Shown: positions 9,541 through 18,213 of the stretch, one piece after another
Position numbering within the stretch: the stretch's first letter is position 1
Layout: every line of letters starts with the position of its first letter
Source of the DNA: JBCCGI01 sp039029355
GTDB taxonomy: Bacteria > Planctomycetota > UBA1135 > GCA-002686595
DNA length: 39,987 nt
Direction of reading: 5' to 3'
Assembly: GCA_039029355.1 (NCBI GenBank)
Contig: JBCCGI010000075.1
Span: 1-39,987 of the forward strand
Made by a program: the position numbers and the translations under genes
Notes under the pieces: generated by a model
Databases searched by the model: none
Told to the model about the DNA's origin: nothing
What the model saw: the letters and a program-made list of their open reading frames with translations, nothing else

Positions 9541-10749
9541 CTAGAGGTTGCCGAGGCTGATGGCGTCCGTCGGGCAGTTGCGGGCGCAGGCGTGGTCGCG
9601 CGTGCACTCGTAGTTCGAGAGCTTGCGCACCTCGGCCTTGCCTCCGCGCGCCCAGTACGCATCGGTTTCGCAGACCATCTCGCACATCCCGCAGCCGATG
9701 CAGGCCGCCGGGTCGATCCGGATCGAGACGTAGTCCCGGGGCGTCACCGGGCAGCGCAGGCCGGGGGTCGGGTCATCGCTGCAGAGGTGCCGCGTGGCCG
9801 CGTGGGACGTGAGCACGCGCAGGGCCTCCTCCTCGCCGAGCCGGACCACCTCGGGCACGTTGTTGAAGTCGAAGCGTGCCAGGTGCCCGACCTTGGGTTG
9901 GATCAGCGCGGTGCGGTAGTCGGCGTGCATGTGGAGGAGCTGCTCGACGATCACCTCCTCGGCGATCTCGAAGGCCCGGAACAGCGTACTGGCTACGCGC
10001 GCTTTGTAGTTCGGCGTCTTGAACGTCGCCTTGACCGTGAGGTCGACCGCGATGATGAGGTCGGGATTCAGCGTCTTCGCGAAGCGCAGCGGCAGCGGAT
10101 CGACGATGCCGCCGTCCATGTAGTTGTAGCCGTCGCGCTCGTAGGGCTCGAAGATCCCGGGCAGGCAGCAGGAGGAGTAGACCGCGTCCACGAGCTCGAT
10201 CTCCTCGAGCCCGCGGGTGCCCCAGAAGACCGAGCCCCCCGTCTCCAGCCGTACCGCGTTGCAATAGAACGGGAAGGCCAGGTCCGCGAACCCGCCGCCC
10301 GGCAGGATCTCCTCGAGCCGCTTGCGGAAGGTGTCGCCCTGGTAGACGCTGGGCGTTCGTACCCCCTTCAGCAGGAACTTGACGACGTTCAGCCGGAAGT
10401 AGTCGTCCTTCTGGAGGCGGCTGATGATGTCCTCCATCCGGTCGACGTCGTAGGCGCCGGCCGCCATGGCGCCGACCAGCGCGCCGATGCTCGTCCCCAC
10501 GATCGCGTCGTACTGGATTCCGAGCGTCCGGAGGGCCTTCAGCACGCCGATGTGCGCCATGCCGCGCATCCCGCCGCCGCCGAGCACCAGCACCGTGCGG
10601 GGGCGCTCGACCCCCAGCCCGAAGCGCCGCGGCGCGGCGTCCTCCAACGCACCGTCCCCCGGGGAGTCCGGAAGCGGGTCGTTGCCCGGTTGGTCGGAGG
10701 CCTCGGCGGGTTCGCCGGGGTCCTGGCTGTCGGGGTTGTCTTGACTCAA
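9541..10749 (-). CDS. Patatin-like phospholipase fused to a C-terminal ferredoxin domain
   Basis: About 402 residues from TTG 10749 (LSQDNPDSQD). The frame stays open up to GTG 10884, but that start would run antisense into the thiolase gene. Residues 1-50 are acidic and Pro-rich. The patatin domain (about 51-335) has the oxyanion loop GGGGMRGMAHIGVL, the nucleophile motif GTSIG (Ser87) and the catalytic Asp in YMDGGIVDPLPL. The last 64 residues are ferredoxin-like: CIGCGMCEMVC supplies C-x2-C-x2-C-x3-C, while the second motif CTRDHACARNCP is C-x5-C-x3-C-P and lacks one usual cysteine. At least one [4Fe-4S] cluster is therefore likely. Patatins hydrolyse acyl esters of lipids; a redox-active tail is unusual. 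It precedes the membrane protein gene by 10 bases and diverges from the thiolase gene. Confidence 0.88.
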   Translation of the reverse strand: MSQDNPDSQDPGEPAEASDQPGNDPLPDSPGDGALEDAAPRRFGLGVERPRTVLVLGGGGMRGMAHIGVLKALRTLGIQYDAIVGTSIGALVGAMAAGAYDVDRMEDIISRLQKDDYFRLNVVKFLLKGVRTPSVYQGDTFRKRLEEILPGGGFADLAFPFYCNAVRLETGGSVFWGTRGLEEIELVDAVYSSCCLPGIFEPYERDGYNYMDGGIVDPLPLRFAKTLNPDLIIAVDLTVKATFKTPNYKARVASTLFRAFEIAEEVIVEQLLHMHADYRTALIQPKVGHLARFDFNNVPEVVRLGEEEALRVLTSHAATRHLCSDDPTPGLRCPVTPRDYVSIRIDPAACIGCGMCEMVCETDAYWARGGKAEVRKLSNYECTRDHACARNCPTDAISLGNL

Positions 10750-10804
10750 GTCTCGCGCGGGGGACGGTCGACGGGCTCCATTCCACCTAAGTCGGCCGTG
10801 GCGG

Positions 10805-10820
10805 CGGAAAACCTTTTCCG
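10805..10820. promoter_or_regulatory. Palindromic operator candidate, CGGAAAA-CC-TTTTCCG
   Basis: A perfect 7-bp inverted repeat with a 2-bp centre lies in the 92-base divergent gap between the patatin and thiolase genes, 21 bases before the thiolase start. Its A/T-rich arms stand out against the GC-rich surroundings. A dimeric regulator binding here could control both genes, but no regulator gene is adjacent. Confidence 0.45.
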
Positions 10821-10841
10821 GAATCGGGACGTCCGCCGCGC

Positions 10842-12194
10842 TTGCCCTTCGCCCCCCGGAACGCTTCCATCGAACGCTTGGCACCGAAAGCGGATCAAGA
10901 CCCCATCGTACTCGCCGCCGGCCTGCGCCTGCCGCAGGCTCGGGCCGGTGTACGCTATGCCCGCGAAGACGCCGGGCACCTCGGAGCCGCGGTCGCGCGC
11001 GAGCTCCTCGCCAGGACCGCCCTGGACCCCGCCGAGCTCGACGAGGTCATCGTCGGCTGCGTGGGGCCGCCACACGACCAGGCCAACATCGCGCGCGTGA
11101 TCGCGCTGCGGGCCGGCGTGCCCCAGGACGTCCCAGCCCAGACCGTGGCGCGCAACTGCGCCAGCGGCATGCAGGCCGTCACGACGGCCGCGACGAGCCT
11201 CCTGGCGGGGCGCGGCGAGCTCTTCCTCTGCCTCGGCGTCGAGGTGATGAGCGCCTACCCCCTGCTCTTCAACGGAAAGGCGACGGCCTTCTTCGGCCGG
11301 ATGATGCGCGCGCGCTCGCTGGGCGCGCGGCTTGGCGCTATCGCCTCGTTCCGGCCGGCGATGCTGACGCCGCGCGTGGCGATCACCGAGGGCCTGACCG
11401 ACCCGACCAACGGGATGATCATGGGCTCGACGGCCGAGGTGCTGGCGCGCGACTTCGGCGTCACGCGCGAGCAGGCCGACACCTACGCCCTCGCCAGCCA
11501 CCAGCGCGCGCGCGCGGCGCGCGACTCCGGCCGCCTGGGGCGCGAGATCGTGCCCTACCTGCCGCTGGCGGCCCGCGAGAAGGACACCGCCCTGCAGTCC
11601 GACGACGGCATCCGCGACGACCAGTCGAAGGACGCCCTCGGCCGCCTGCGGCCGTACTTCGAGAAGCCGGACGGCGTCGTCACCGTGGGCAACGCCTGCG
11701 GGATCACCGACGGCGCGACCGCGCTGCTCGTCGCCAGGCTCTCCAAGGCAAGGGCGCTGGGCCTGACGCCGCTGGCCGCGCTGCGGTCCTTCGCCTGGTC
11801 GGGCTGCGACCCCGACCGGATGGGGCTCGGCCCGGTGTACTCCTCGGCCAAGGCGCTGAGCGAGGCGGGGTGCAAGCTGGACGACGTCGGCGCGGTCGAG
11901 CTCAACGAGGCCTTCGCGGCCCAGGTACTCGCCTGCCAGCGCGCCTTCGACAGCGCGTCATTCGCCGAGCGCGAGCTGGGCCTGGGCGCGGCGCTCGGCG
12001 AGCTGCCGTCGGCCAAGCTCAACCGCAACGGCGGCGCGATCGCGATCGGGCACCCCGTCGGCGCGACCGGGGCACGGCTGCTGCTGACGGCGGCGCACGA
12101 GCTGGAGGCCTCCGACCATGAGCTCACCCTGGCCACGCTGTGCATCGGCGGCGGTCAGGGCGGCGCGGTCGTGCTGGAGAGGGTGGCGGCATGA
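10842..12194 (+). CDS. FadI-like acetyl-CoA acyltransferase (thiolase)
   Basis: About 450 residues from TTG 10842; a second TTG at 10878 is possible. It catalyses the last step of fatty acid beta-oxidation, cleaving 3-ketoacyl-CoA with CoA. The acylated nucleophile is Cys106 in ARNCASGMQAVTTAAT. The other catalytic blocks are ELNEAFAAQVLACQRAF, GGAIAIGHPVGATGARLLL (His) and LCIGGGQGGAVVLE (second Cys). The long middle loop (MRARSLGARLGAIASFRP) and GLGPVYSSAKALSEAGCKLD resemble the FadI / mitochondrial trifunctional beta-subunit branch rather than biosynthetic thiolases. Its stop overlaps the start of the next gene as ATGA, so the two beta-oxidation subunits are translationally coupled, in the order typical of fadI-fadJ. 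Confidence 0.9.
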   Translation: MPFAPRNASIERLAPKADQDPIVLAAGLRLPQARAGVRYAREDAGHLGAAVARELLARTALDPAELDEVIVGCVGPPHDQANIARVIALRAGVPQDVPAQTVARNCASGMQAVTTAATSLLAGRGELFLCLGVEVMSAYPLLFNGKATAFFGRMMRARSLGARLGAIASFRPAMLTPRVAITEGLTDPTNGMIMGSTAEVLARDFGVTREQADTYALASHQRARAARDSGRLGREIVPYLPLAAREKDTALQSDDGIRDDQSKDALGRLRPYFEKPDGVVTVGNACGITDGATALLVARLSKARALGLTPLAALRSFAWSGCDPDRMGLGPVYSSAKALSEAGCKLDDVGAVELNEAFAAQVLACQRAFDSASFAERELGLGAALGELPSAKLNRNGGAIAIGHPVGATGARLLLTAAHELEASDHELTLATLCIGGGQGGAVVLERVAA

Positions 12195-14401
12195 CGATGA
12201 GCTGGGACGACCTGCCCGCGCCGAAGGACGCGCCCGAGCCGGGCGCCTGCTGGCGCATCGAACGCCCCGAAGAGGGGCTGATCCACCTGATCCTCGATCC
12301 CCCCCACCGGCCCAAGCTGGCGGTCTTCGACATGCCGGCGATGCGCGACCTCAACCTCGCGCTCGACGAGATCGAGGGCGACGCGTCGGCGCGCGCGCTG
12401 GTGGTGATGGGACGCTCGCCGCTCTCGTTCGCGGGCGGCGCCGACATCGAGGCGATCGGCGAGGTCACCGACACCCGCGTCGCGGCCGAGCTGGCGCGCC
12501 GCGGCCAGGAGACCTTCACGCGCATCGAGAAGCTCGGGCGCGAGGCCGGCGGACGGCTGTTCACGGTCGCGGCCGCCGGGGGCCCCGTGCCCGGCGGCGC
12601 CTGCGAGCTGACGCTCGTGTGCGACCGCAGCGTGCTCGCCGACGACCCGAAGACGCGCATCGGGCTGCCCGAGGTGAAGCTCGGCATCCTGCCCGCCTGG
12701 GGCGGCACGTCACGCCTGCCGCGGCGGATCGGCGTGCCCGCGGCCACGACGGCGATCCTCACCGGACGCCTCTACCGCGCGCGGCAGGCCAAGAAGCTGG
12801 GCATCGTCGACCGCATCACCAAGCCCGAGTACCTGGTGCGGGTCGCGACCGACATCGCGATGGGCCGCGCCAAGTGCGCGCGCCATGACCGCGGCTGGAA
12901 GGCCTTCGCCGTCGACAAGAACCCGATCATGGCGCGCTTCGTCGGCGGCAAGGCGACCAAGGGCGTGATGGAGCAGACGCGCGGCAAGTATCCCGCGCCG
13001 CTCGCGGTGATCCCGCTGGTGGTCGAGGCGCCGGGCAAGCCCCTGGAGGAGAGCCTCGAAGACGAGATCAAGGCCATCACCCCGCTGGCCACCAGCCCGG
13101 TGACCGCGAGCCTGGTCGGCCTGTTCCAGCTGTCCGAGGACGCGAAGAAGCTGGGCAAGCTGGAGGACGGCACGTCGGCCGCCGGCTTCCGGCGCGGCGC
13201 CGTCGTCGGCGCGGGCGTCATGGGCGGTGCGATCGCGAGCCTGATGGCCGAACGCGGCATCGCGGCGCGGCTCTCCGACCTCGACCAGGCGGCCCTGGAC
13301 CGCGCCGTGCGCACGCACCGCGCGGACGTCGACAAGAAGCGCAAGCGCCGCCGCCTGCAGCGCCACGAGGCCGACCGCGCGACCGACCTGCTCGAGACGA
13401 CCTCCGACCAGACCGGCTTCGGCCGCTGCGAGATCGTGATCGAAGCGGTGGCCGAGGTACTCGAGGTCAAGCGCAAGGTGCTGGGCGGGCTCGCCGCGGC
13501 GATGCCCGACGGCGCAATCCTCGCGACCAACACGTCGTCGCTCTCGGTCGACGACATCGCGGCCGAGCTGCCCTCCCCGGAGCGCGTGATCGGCATGCAC
13601 TTCTTCAACCCGGTGAAGAAGATGCCGCTGGTCGAGATCATCCGCGGCGCGCGCACCTCCGACGAGACCGTCGCGCGCACGGCCAAGCTCGCCCTCGACC
13701 TCGGCAAGACGCCGGTGGTGTGCAAGGACGTCGCGGGCTTCCTCGTGAACCGGCTGCTCGGCCCCTACCTCGACGAGGCGGTACGCCTGGCCCAGGCCGG
13801 CTGCGACCTCGAGGCGGTGGACGCCGCGATGCTGGACTTCGGGATGCCGATGGGCCCCTTCGAGCTGCTCGACGAGGTCGGGCTCGACATCGCCGCGCAC
13901 GCGGCTTCGTCGCTCGAGGCCGCCTACGGCGAGCGCATGATCGCCTGCGACTACCTGGCACCGCTCGTCGAGCGCGGCGACCTGGGCAAGAAGACCGGCA
14001 CGGGCATCTTCTCCTGGAGCAAGGAGAACGGCCGCCCGGTCAACGGCGGCCGCAACCCGGCGCTGCCGGAGCCCGCGCAGAACCTGGAGCTCTCCGACGG
14101 CGAGGTGGTCGACCGGTTGGTCGGCGCCATGCTCGCCGAAGGCGTGCGCGCGCTCGAGGAAGAGGTCGTCGCCGGCCCGCGCGAGCTGGACCTCGCCACC
14201 GTCTTCGGCATGGGCTTCGCGCCCTTCCGCGGAGGCCTCCTGCGCTACGCCGACGCGCGCGGCCTCGACAACGTCGTCGCCGGGCTGAAACGCGTCGCCG
14301 AGGCGCCCGGCGTGCGCGACCGCAAGGGCGGGCCCGAGCGCTTCGCTCCCGCGGCCCTGATCGTCGAGCTGGCCGGCAAGGGCGGTCGCTTCCACGGCTG
14401 A
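12191..14401 (+). CDS. FadJ/FadB-like enoyl-CoA hydratase / 3-hydroxyacyl-CoA dehydrogenase
   Basis: About 736 residues from ATG 12191, with GGAG about 12 bases upstream. It is the multifunctional alpha subunit of beta-oxidation. The N-terminal hydratase/isomerase domain (about 1-220) has SFAGGADIEAIG (oxyanion hole), GGACELTL and GLPEVKLGILPAWGGT, which supply the two catalytic glutamates. The NAD-binding domain begins near residue 335 with GAGVMGGAIASLMAERG. The dehydrogenase catalytic region is NTSSLSVDDIAAEL, then GMHFFNPVKKMPLVEII with the catalytic His, then DVAGFLVNRLLGPYLDEAV. The C-terminal domain continues with FGMGFAPFRGGLLRYADARG, which is typical of this family. The length fits FadJ (about 714) and FadB (about 729). 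It acts with the thiolase just upstream. Confidence 0.92.
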   Translation: MTMSWDDLPAPKDAPEPGACWRIERPEEGLIHLILDPPHRPKLAVFDMPAMRDLNLALDEIEGDASARALVVMGRSPLSFAGGADIEAIGEVTDTRVAAELARRGQETFTRIEKLGREAGGRLFTVAAAGGPVPGGACELTLVCDRSVLADDPKTRIGLPEVKLGILPAWGGTSRLPRRIGVPAATTAILTGRLYRARQAKKLGIVDRITKPEYLVRVATDIAMGRAKCARHDRGWKAFAVDKNPIMARFVGGKATKGVMEQTRGKYPAPLAVIPLVVEAPGKPLEESLEDEIKAITPLATSPVTASLVGLFQLSEDAKKLGKLEDGTSAAGFRRGAVVGAGVMGGAIASLMAERGIAARLSDLDQAALDRAVRTHRADVDKKRKRRRLQRHEADRATDLLETTSDQTGFGRCEIVIEAVAEVLEVKRKVLGGLAAAMPDGAILATNTSSLSVDDIAAELPSPERVIGMHFFNPVKKMPLVEIIRGARTSDETVARTAKLALDLGKTPVVCKDVAGFLVNRLLGPYLDEAVRLAQAGCDLEAVDAAMLDFGMPMGPFELLDEVGLDIAAHAASSLEAAYGERMIACDYLAPLVERGDLGKKTGTGIFSWSKENGRPVNGGRNPALPEPAQNLELSDGEVVDRLVGAMLAEGVRALEEEVVAGPRELDLATVFGMGFAPFRGGLLRYADARGLDNVVAGLKRVAEAPGVRDRKGGPERFAPAALIVELAGKGGRFHG

Positions 14402-14414
14402 GCCTGGAGACCCC

Positions 14415-14441
14415 GAGTCAGGCCCGACTCCGGCCTGACTC
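14415..14441 (+). terminator. Stem-loop after the beta-oxidation genes
   Basis: A perfect 10-bp stem, GAGTCAGGCC and GGCCTGACTC, encloses a 7-base loop, beginning 13 bases after the fadJ-like stop. No T-run follows, so it is either a non-canonical intrinsic terminator or an mRNA 3'-end stabiliser. Confidence 0.6.
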
Positions 14442-14533
14442 GTCCCCTGCTCGTCGTGGATCGGCGCCCGCGCCACCGCTACGCTGGCGTTGTCCCCGTC
14501 CCCCGCCACGCCTTCGCCGGAGGAGAACCGGTC

Positions 14534-16540
14534 ATGGTCACGAGCCAGGCGTCGTCTCTCGACCAGCTCTGCATCAACGCGATTCGCACCCTGTCCATCG
14601 ACGCGGTCGAGCGCGCCAACTCCGGGCACCCCGGCCTGCCGCTCGGCGCGGCGCCCATGGCTTACGTGCTCTGGCAGCGCCACCTGAAGCACGACCCGCG
14701 CGACCCCTCCTGGGCCGACCGCGACCGCTTCGTGCTCTCGGCGGGGCACGGCAGCATGCTGATCTACAGCCTGCTGCACCTGACGGGCTACGACGTCACG
14801 CTCGACGACCTGAAGGCCTTCCGCCAGTGGGGCTCCAAGACCCCCGGACACCCCGAGTACGGCCACGTGCCGGGCGTCGAGTGCACCACCGGCCCGCTGG
14901 GTCAGGGCTGCTCGAACGCGGTCGGGATGGCGATGGCCGAGCGCTACCTCGCCAGCCGCTTCAACCGCGACGGGCACACGGTCGTCGACCACTTCACCTA
15001 CGCGCTGGTCGGCGACGGCGACCTGATGGAGGGCGTCGCGGCCGAGGCCGGCTCGCTGGCCGGGCATCTCGGGCTCGGCAAGCTGATCTACCTCTACGAC
15101 GCGAACGACGTCACCCTCGACGGGCCGTGCGACATGCACTTCACCGAGGACGTGGCGCGGCGCTACGAGGCCTATGGCTGGCACGTGCAGACCGTGGCGG
15201 ACGGCGACGGCGACCTGGACGCGATCGACGCGGCCATCGCCGCGGCGCGCGCCGAGACGGGGAAGCCGTCGCTGATCGTCGTGAAGACGACCATCGGGTT
15301 CGGCTCGCCCAAGAAGGCCGGCTCGTGCGCGGCGCACGGCGCGCCGCTGGGCGCCGACGAGGTGGCCGCGACCAAGGGCGCCCTCGGTTGGACCGCGGCC
15401 GAGTTCGAGGTGCCGACGGACGCCGCCGCGCAGCTCGGAAGCGCCGTGGAGCGCGGCGCGCAGGCACACGCCGAATGGAACACGCGCTTCGAGGCCTTCG
15501 CCGCGGCGCACCCCGAGCTCGCCCAGGCCTGGCGCCAGGCGCAGGCGGGTGAGCTGCCGGGCGGCTGGGACGCAGGGCTGCCGGAGTTCGAGGCCGGCTC
15601 GAAGCACGCGACGCGCGACGCCGGCGGCGCGGCACTGACCGCGGCGGCGGCGACGATCCCGTGGCTCTTCGGCGGCGACGCCGACCTCGGGGGCTCGACC
15701 AAGACCGTGCTCAAGGGCGAGGACGACTTCGACGGGCGGAGCGGCGCGGGCCGCAACGTGCGCTACGGCGTGCGCGAGCACGCGATGGCCGCGATCGCCA
15801 ACGGCATCGCCTACCACGGCGGGGCGCGGACCTACACCGCGACGTTCTTCGTGTTCTCCGACTACATGCGCCCCGCCCTGCGCCTGGCGGCGATGAACGG
15901 GCTGCCGGTCGTGAATGTGTTCACGCACGACTCGATCGGCGTCGGCGAGGACGGCCCCACCCACCAGCCGGTCGAGCACCTGATGAGCCTGCGCGCCATC
16001 CCGAACATGGTCGTGCTGCGCCCCGCGGACGCGGCGGAGACGGCCGAGGCCTGGCGCGTGGCGCTGGGCGAGACGAAGCGGCCGGTGAGCCTGGTGCTCT
16101 CGCGCCAGAAGCTCCCGACGATCGACCGCGCGACGCACGGCGCGGCGGCCGGCCTGCGGCGCGGTGCCTACGTGCTGCGGGACACGCTCGACCCGCGGGC
16201 GATCCTGATCGCCACCGGCTCCGAGGTTCCGCTCGCGCTGGCGGCCCAGGACGAGCTGGCCTCGCACGGCGTCGGCACGCGGGTCGTGTCGATGCCCTCG
16301 TGGGAGCTCTTCGCCGATCAGGACGCCGCGTACCGCGACGAGGTGCTGCCCGCCGACCTCGGGCCGCGCGTCTCGGTCGAGGCCGGCGTCACCCTCGGTT
16401 GGGAGCGCTGGACCCACGGCGGCGCGTCGGTCGGCCTCGACCGCTTCGGCGCCTCGGCACCCGGCGACGTGCTGTTCCGCGAGCTGGGCTTCACCCCCGA
16501 GGCCGTCGTGCGCTGCGTGCGCGGCCTGCTCGGCGCGTGA
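14534..16540 (+). CDS. tkt: Transketolase
   Basis: About 668 residues from ATG 14534; AGGAG at 14521-14525 is well placed and decides the start over an upstream in-frame codon at 14456. The thiamine-diphosphate enzyme moves two-carbon units in the pentose phosphate and Calvin-type pathways. Seen: ANSGHPGLPLGAAPMAYVLW, SAGHGSMLIYSLLHLTGYD, TTGPLGQG, the cofactor motif GDGDLMEGVAAEA ending in YDANDVTLDG, the glutamate-containing YGVREHAMAAIANG, and GEDGPTHQPVEHLMSLR. Length and motif order match the normal family (about 660 residues). It follows the fadJ-like gene by 132 bases, including a stem-loop, so it probably has its own promoter. Its stop overlaps the next gene's start as GTGA. Confidence 0.96.
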   Translation: MVTSQASSLDQLCINAIRTLSIDAVERANSGHPGLPLGAAPMAYVLWQRHLKHDPRDPSWADRDRFVLSAGHGSMLIYSLLHLTGYDVTLDDLKAFRQWGSKTPGHPEYGHVPGVECTTGPLGQGCSNAVGMAMAERYLASRFNRDGHTVVDHFTYALVGDGDLMEGVAAEAGSLAGHLGLGKLIYLYDANDVTLDGPCDMHFTEDVARRYEAYGWHVQTVADGDGDLDAIDAAIAAARAETGKPSLIVVKTTIGFGSPKKAGSCAAHGAPLGADEVAATKGALGWTAAEFEVPTDAAAQLGSAVERGAQAHAEWNTRFEAFAAAHPELAQAWRQAQAGELPGGWDAGLPEFEAGSKHATRDAGGAALTAAAATIPWLFGGDADLGGSTKTVLKGEDDFDGRSGAGRNVRYGVREHAMAAIANGIAYHGGARTYTATFFVFSDYMRPALRLAAMNGLPVVNVFTHDSIGVGEDGPTHQPVEHLMSLRAIPNMVVLRPADAAETAEAWRVALGETKRPVSLVLSRQKLPTIDRATHGAAAGLRRGAYVLRDTLDPRAILIATGSEVPLALAAQDELASHGVGTRVVSMPSWELFADQDAAYRDEVLPADLGPRVSVEAGVTLGWERWTHGGASVGLDRFGASAPGDVLFRELGFTPEAVVRCVRGLLGA

Positions 16541-17229
16541 GCGACCGGCGGCGCCTGGCGCTGCTCCTCGCGGTTCTCGCGGCCGCCGTGCTTGCGGCGC
16601 TGCTCCTGCCGCTCGGCGCGTGGCTCGAGAGCTACCTGAGCTGGGCGGAGGGCTTCGGCGCGGCCGGAGCGTGGCTGGTTGCGGCGCTCTTTCTGCCCGG
16701 CTGCGTGCTGATGGTGCCCGGCACGCCGATCACCTTCGTCTGCGCCTTCGGCTTCGGCTTCGCAGCGACGCTGCCGCCGATCGTGCTGTGCACCAACCTG
16801 GGCGCGCAGCTGGCCTTCCTCGCGGGCCGCACGCTGCTGCGCGGGCCGGTGGAGCGCCGCGTGGCGGGCGACGAGAAGCTCCTGGCGATCGACCGGGCGG
16901 TCGCGTCGGCCGGCTTCCGCACCGTGCTGCTGCTGCGGCTGTCGCCGCTGGTGCCGTTCAACGCGCTCAACTACGCGCTCGGAGCGAGCCCGGTGCGCTT
17001 CCGCGACTACGCGCTCGGCACCTTCATCGGGATGCTGGCGGGCAACGTCCTGACGGTCTACCTCGGCACGGCGCTCGCCACGCTGGCGCAGGCGCTGCGC
17101 GGCGAGGCCGAGGTGGGGCTCGCGGGCCAAGCGCTCTTCGCGCTCGGCCTCGCGGCCACGCTGGTGCTGGTCGTCTTCGTCTCGCGCCGCGCGCGGCGCG
17201 AGCTGGACGCGCTTACGAGCCGACCGTGA
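16537..17229 (+). CDS. TVP38/TMEM64-family (DedA superfamily) membrane protein
   Basis: About 230 residues from GTG 16537, which overlaps the transketolase stop. An N-terminal membrane helix (residues 6-27) is followed by the SNARE-associated/VTT domain: LPGCVLMVPGTPITFVCAFG, LGAQLAFLAGRTLL, LLLRLSPLVPFNALNYALGA (the hallmark re-entrant Arg-Leu-Ser-Pro motif) and GTFIGMLAGNVLTVYLG. A final helix ends in a basic tail. Bacterial members are lipid-scramblase-like transporters of the cytoplasmic membrane; the substrate here is unknown. The 3' end overlaps cupredoxin 1 by 17 bases in the convergent direction. Confidence 0.9.
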   Translation: MSDRRRLALLLAVLAAAVLAALLLPLGAWLESYLSWAEGFGAAGAWLVAALFLPGCVLMVPGTPITFVCAFGFGFAATLPPIVLCTNLGAQLAFLAGRTLLRGPVERRVAGDEKLLAIDRAVASAGFRTVLLLRLSPLVPFNALNYALGASPVRFRDYALGTFIGMLAGNVLTVYLGTALATLAQALRGEAEVGLAGQALFALGLAATLVLVVFVSRRARRELDALTSRP

Positions 17230-18025
17230 CGGCCAGGCCCTCGGTGGCACCGAAAGTGATCCCCGAGGTGCCGCCGGCGTCGAACATCAGCCCCTGGAAG
17301 AAGAGCGGGAAGCCGACCAGCTGCGGATTGTTCGGGAAGGCCACCGGGATCGACGCGGGGTTCGCCCCGTCCCAGGCCACCGGGCCCAGCGAGAGGATCG
17401 GGTTGGGAGCGGTCAGGTCGATCAGCAGCTCGCCGTTCGCACCCGCGCCCGACATGCCGAAGCCCGGCAGGACGAGGCCGCAGGGGAAGCCCGGCGCCGA
17501 CACGGTCGAGGCGGAGAGGAACGCCAGGGAGCCCGCCGGCTGCGTGCCGAGCGGGTTGTCCACGCCGACGACCCAGGTGCCGCCGACGCGCGGCTGGCCG
17601 GAGATCGTGGTCAGGCTCGCCGACGGGTTGACGCAGCCGTACGGGTTGGCGATCGGCGCCTGCTGGACCGTGACCGTGCCGTCCTGCCCGAACGCCGCGT
17701 GGATGATGCAGAGGTACTCGTAGACCCCGCCGGGAACCGGGTTGGCCAGCAGGAAGGCCTGGTCGAAGGTCACGCTGAACTCGAAGCCGACGTCGCCGGT
17801 CACGCCCGAGCTGAAGATGCCGTCGGGGATGCCGCTCACGCTGCTGTCCACCGTGTGCACGCCGCCCTTCCAGACCCAGGTCACCGTGTCCCCCACCTGG
17901 ATCGTGATGTCCTTGGGGATGAAGTCGAACGTCGGCCCGTTGTCCACGAAGTGCGTGGTCTGGGCGCTGAGGGAGGCGGAGGCCAGGAGGCCGGTAGCGA
18001 GGGTCAGAAGCGCTTTGGAGATCAT
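17213..18025 (-). CDS. Secreted cupredoxin with Gln in the axial-ligand position (cupredoxin 1)
   Basis: About 270 residues from ATG 18025. The signal peptide MISKALLTLATGLLASASLS ends near an A-Q cleavage site (residues 21-22). The plastocyanin-like domain (about 23-122) contains IQVGDTVTWVW, His57 in GGVHTVDSS, and CIIHAAFGQDGTVTV with Cys106 and His109. Gln114 falls exactly where plastocyanins have Met (Cys+3 His, His+5 axial ligand), as in stellacyanin-type sites. The remaining 145 residues form a second domain starting PYGCVNPSASLTTISG and ending EGLAVTVGS, shared with cupredoxin 2. Role is probably periplasmic or extracellular electron transfer or copper binding. The gene lies 188 bases after the kinase gene on the same strand, behind a stem-loop. 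Confidence 0.88.
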   Translation of the reverse strand: MISKALLTLATGLLASASLSAQTTHFVDNGPTFDFIPKDITIQVGDTVTWVWKGGVHTVDSSVSGIPDGIFSSGVTGDVGFEFSVTFDQAFLLANPVPGGVYEYLCIIHAAFGQDGTVTVQQAPIANPYGCVNPSASLTTISGQPRVGGTWVVGVDNPLGTQPAGSLAFLSASTVSAPGFPCGLVLPGFGMSGAGANGELLIDLTAPNPILSLGPVAWDGANPASIPVAFPNNPQLVGFPLFFQGLMFDAGGTSGITFGATEGLAVTVGS

Positions 18026-18145
18026 GAAACTGGGATCTTGGGGGGCAAGAGACCGACCGATCAGTCTATCGCTCCTTTCGGTTCTGCTGCGGCCCGCGGA
18101 TGCTCAAAAGCCCCTTAACGTTTTGGCTAGGCGCGGCGATTCGGT

Positions 18146-18179
18146 CCCGGCGAGCCTCCCTTGCACAAGGCTCACCGGG
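18146..18179 (-). terminator. Stem-loop downstream of the kinase gene
   Basis: CCCGG-C-GAGCCT pairs with AGGCTC-A-CCGGG, giving 11 pairs with one mismatch and a 10-base loop, 34 bases after the kinase stop in the minus direction. No T-run follows. It probably separates the kinase transcript from cupredoxin 1. The rest of 18026-18213 shows no gene. Confidence 0.5.
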
Positions 18180-18213
18180 CCGCGCAGCGCGCCCCGCCCG
18201 CGACCGGGCCGGC

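Noticed and set aside
12710..16417. A 1235-codon minus-strand open frame opposite the fadJ-like and transketolase genes
   Set aside because: Its product is His/Arg/Gln/Ala-rich without recognisable motifs, while the plus strand encodes two intact, conserved enzymes. It is an antisense shadow of high-GC codon use.
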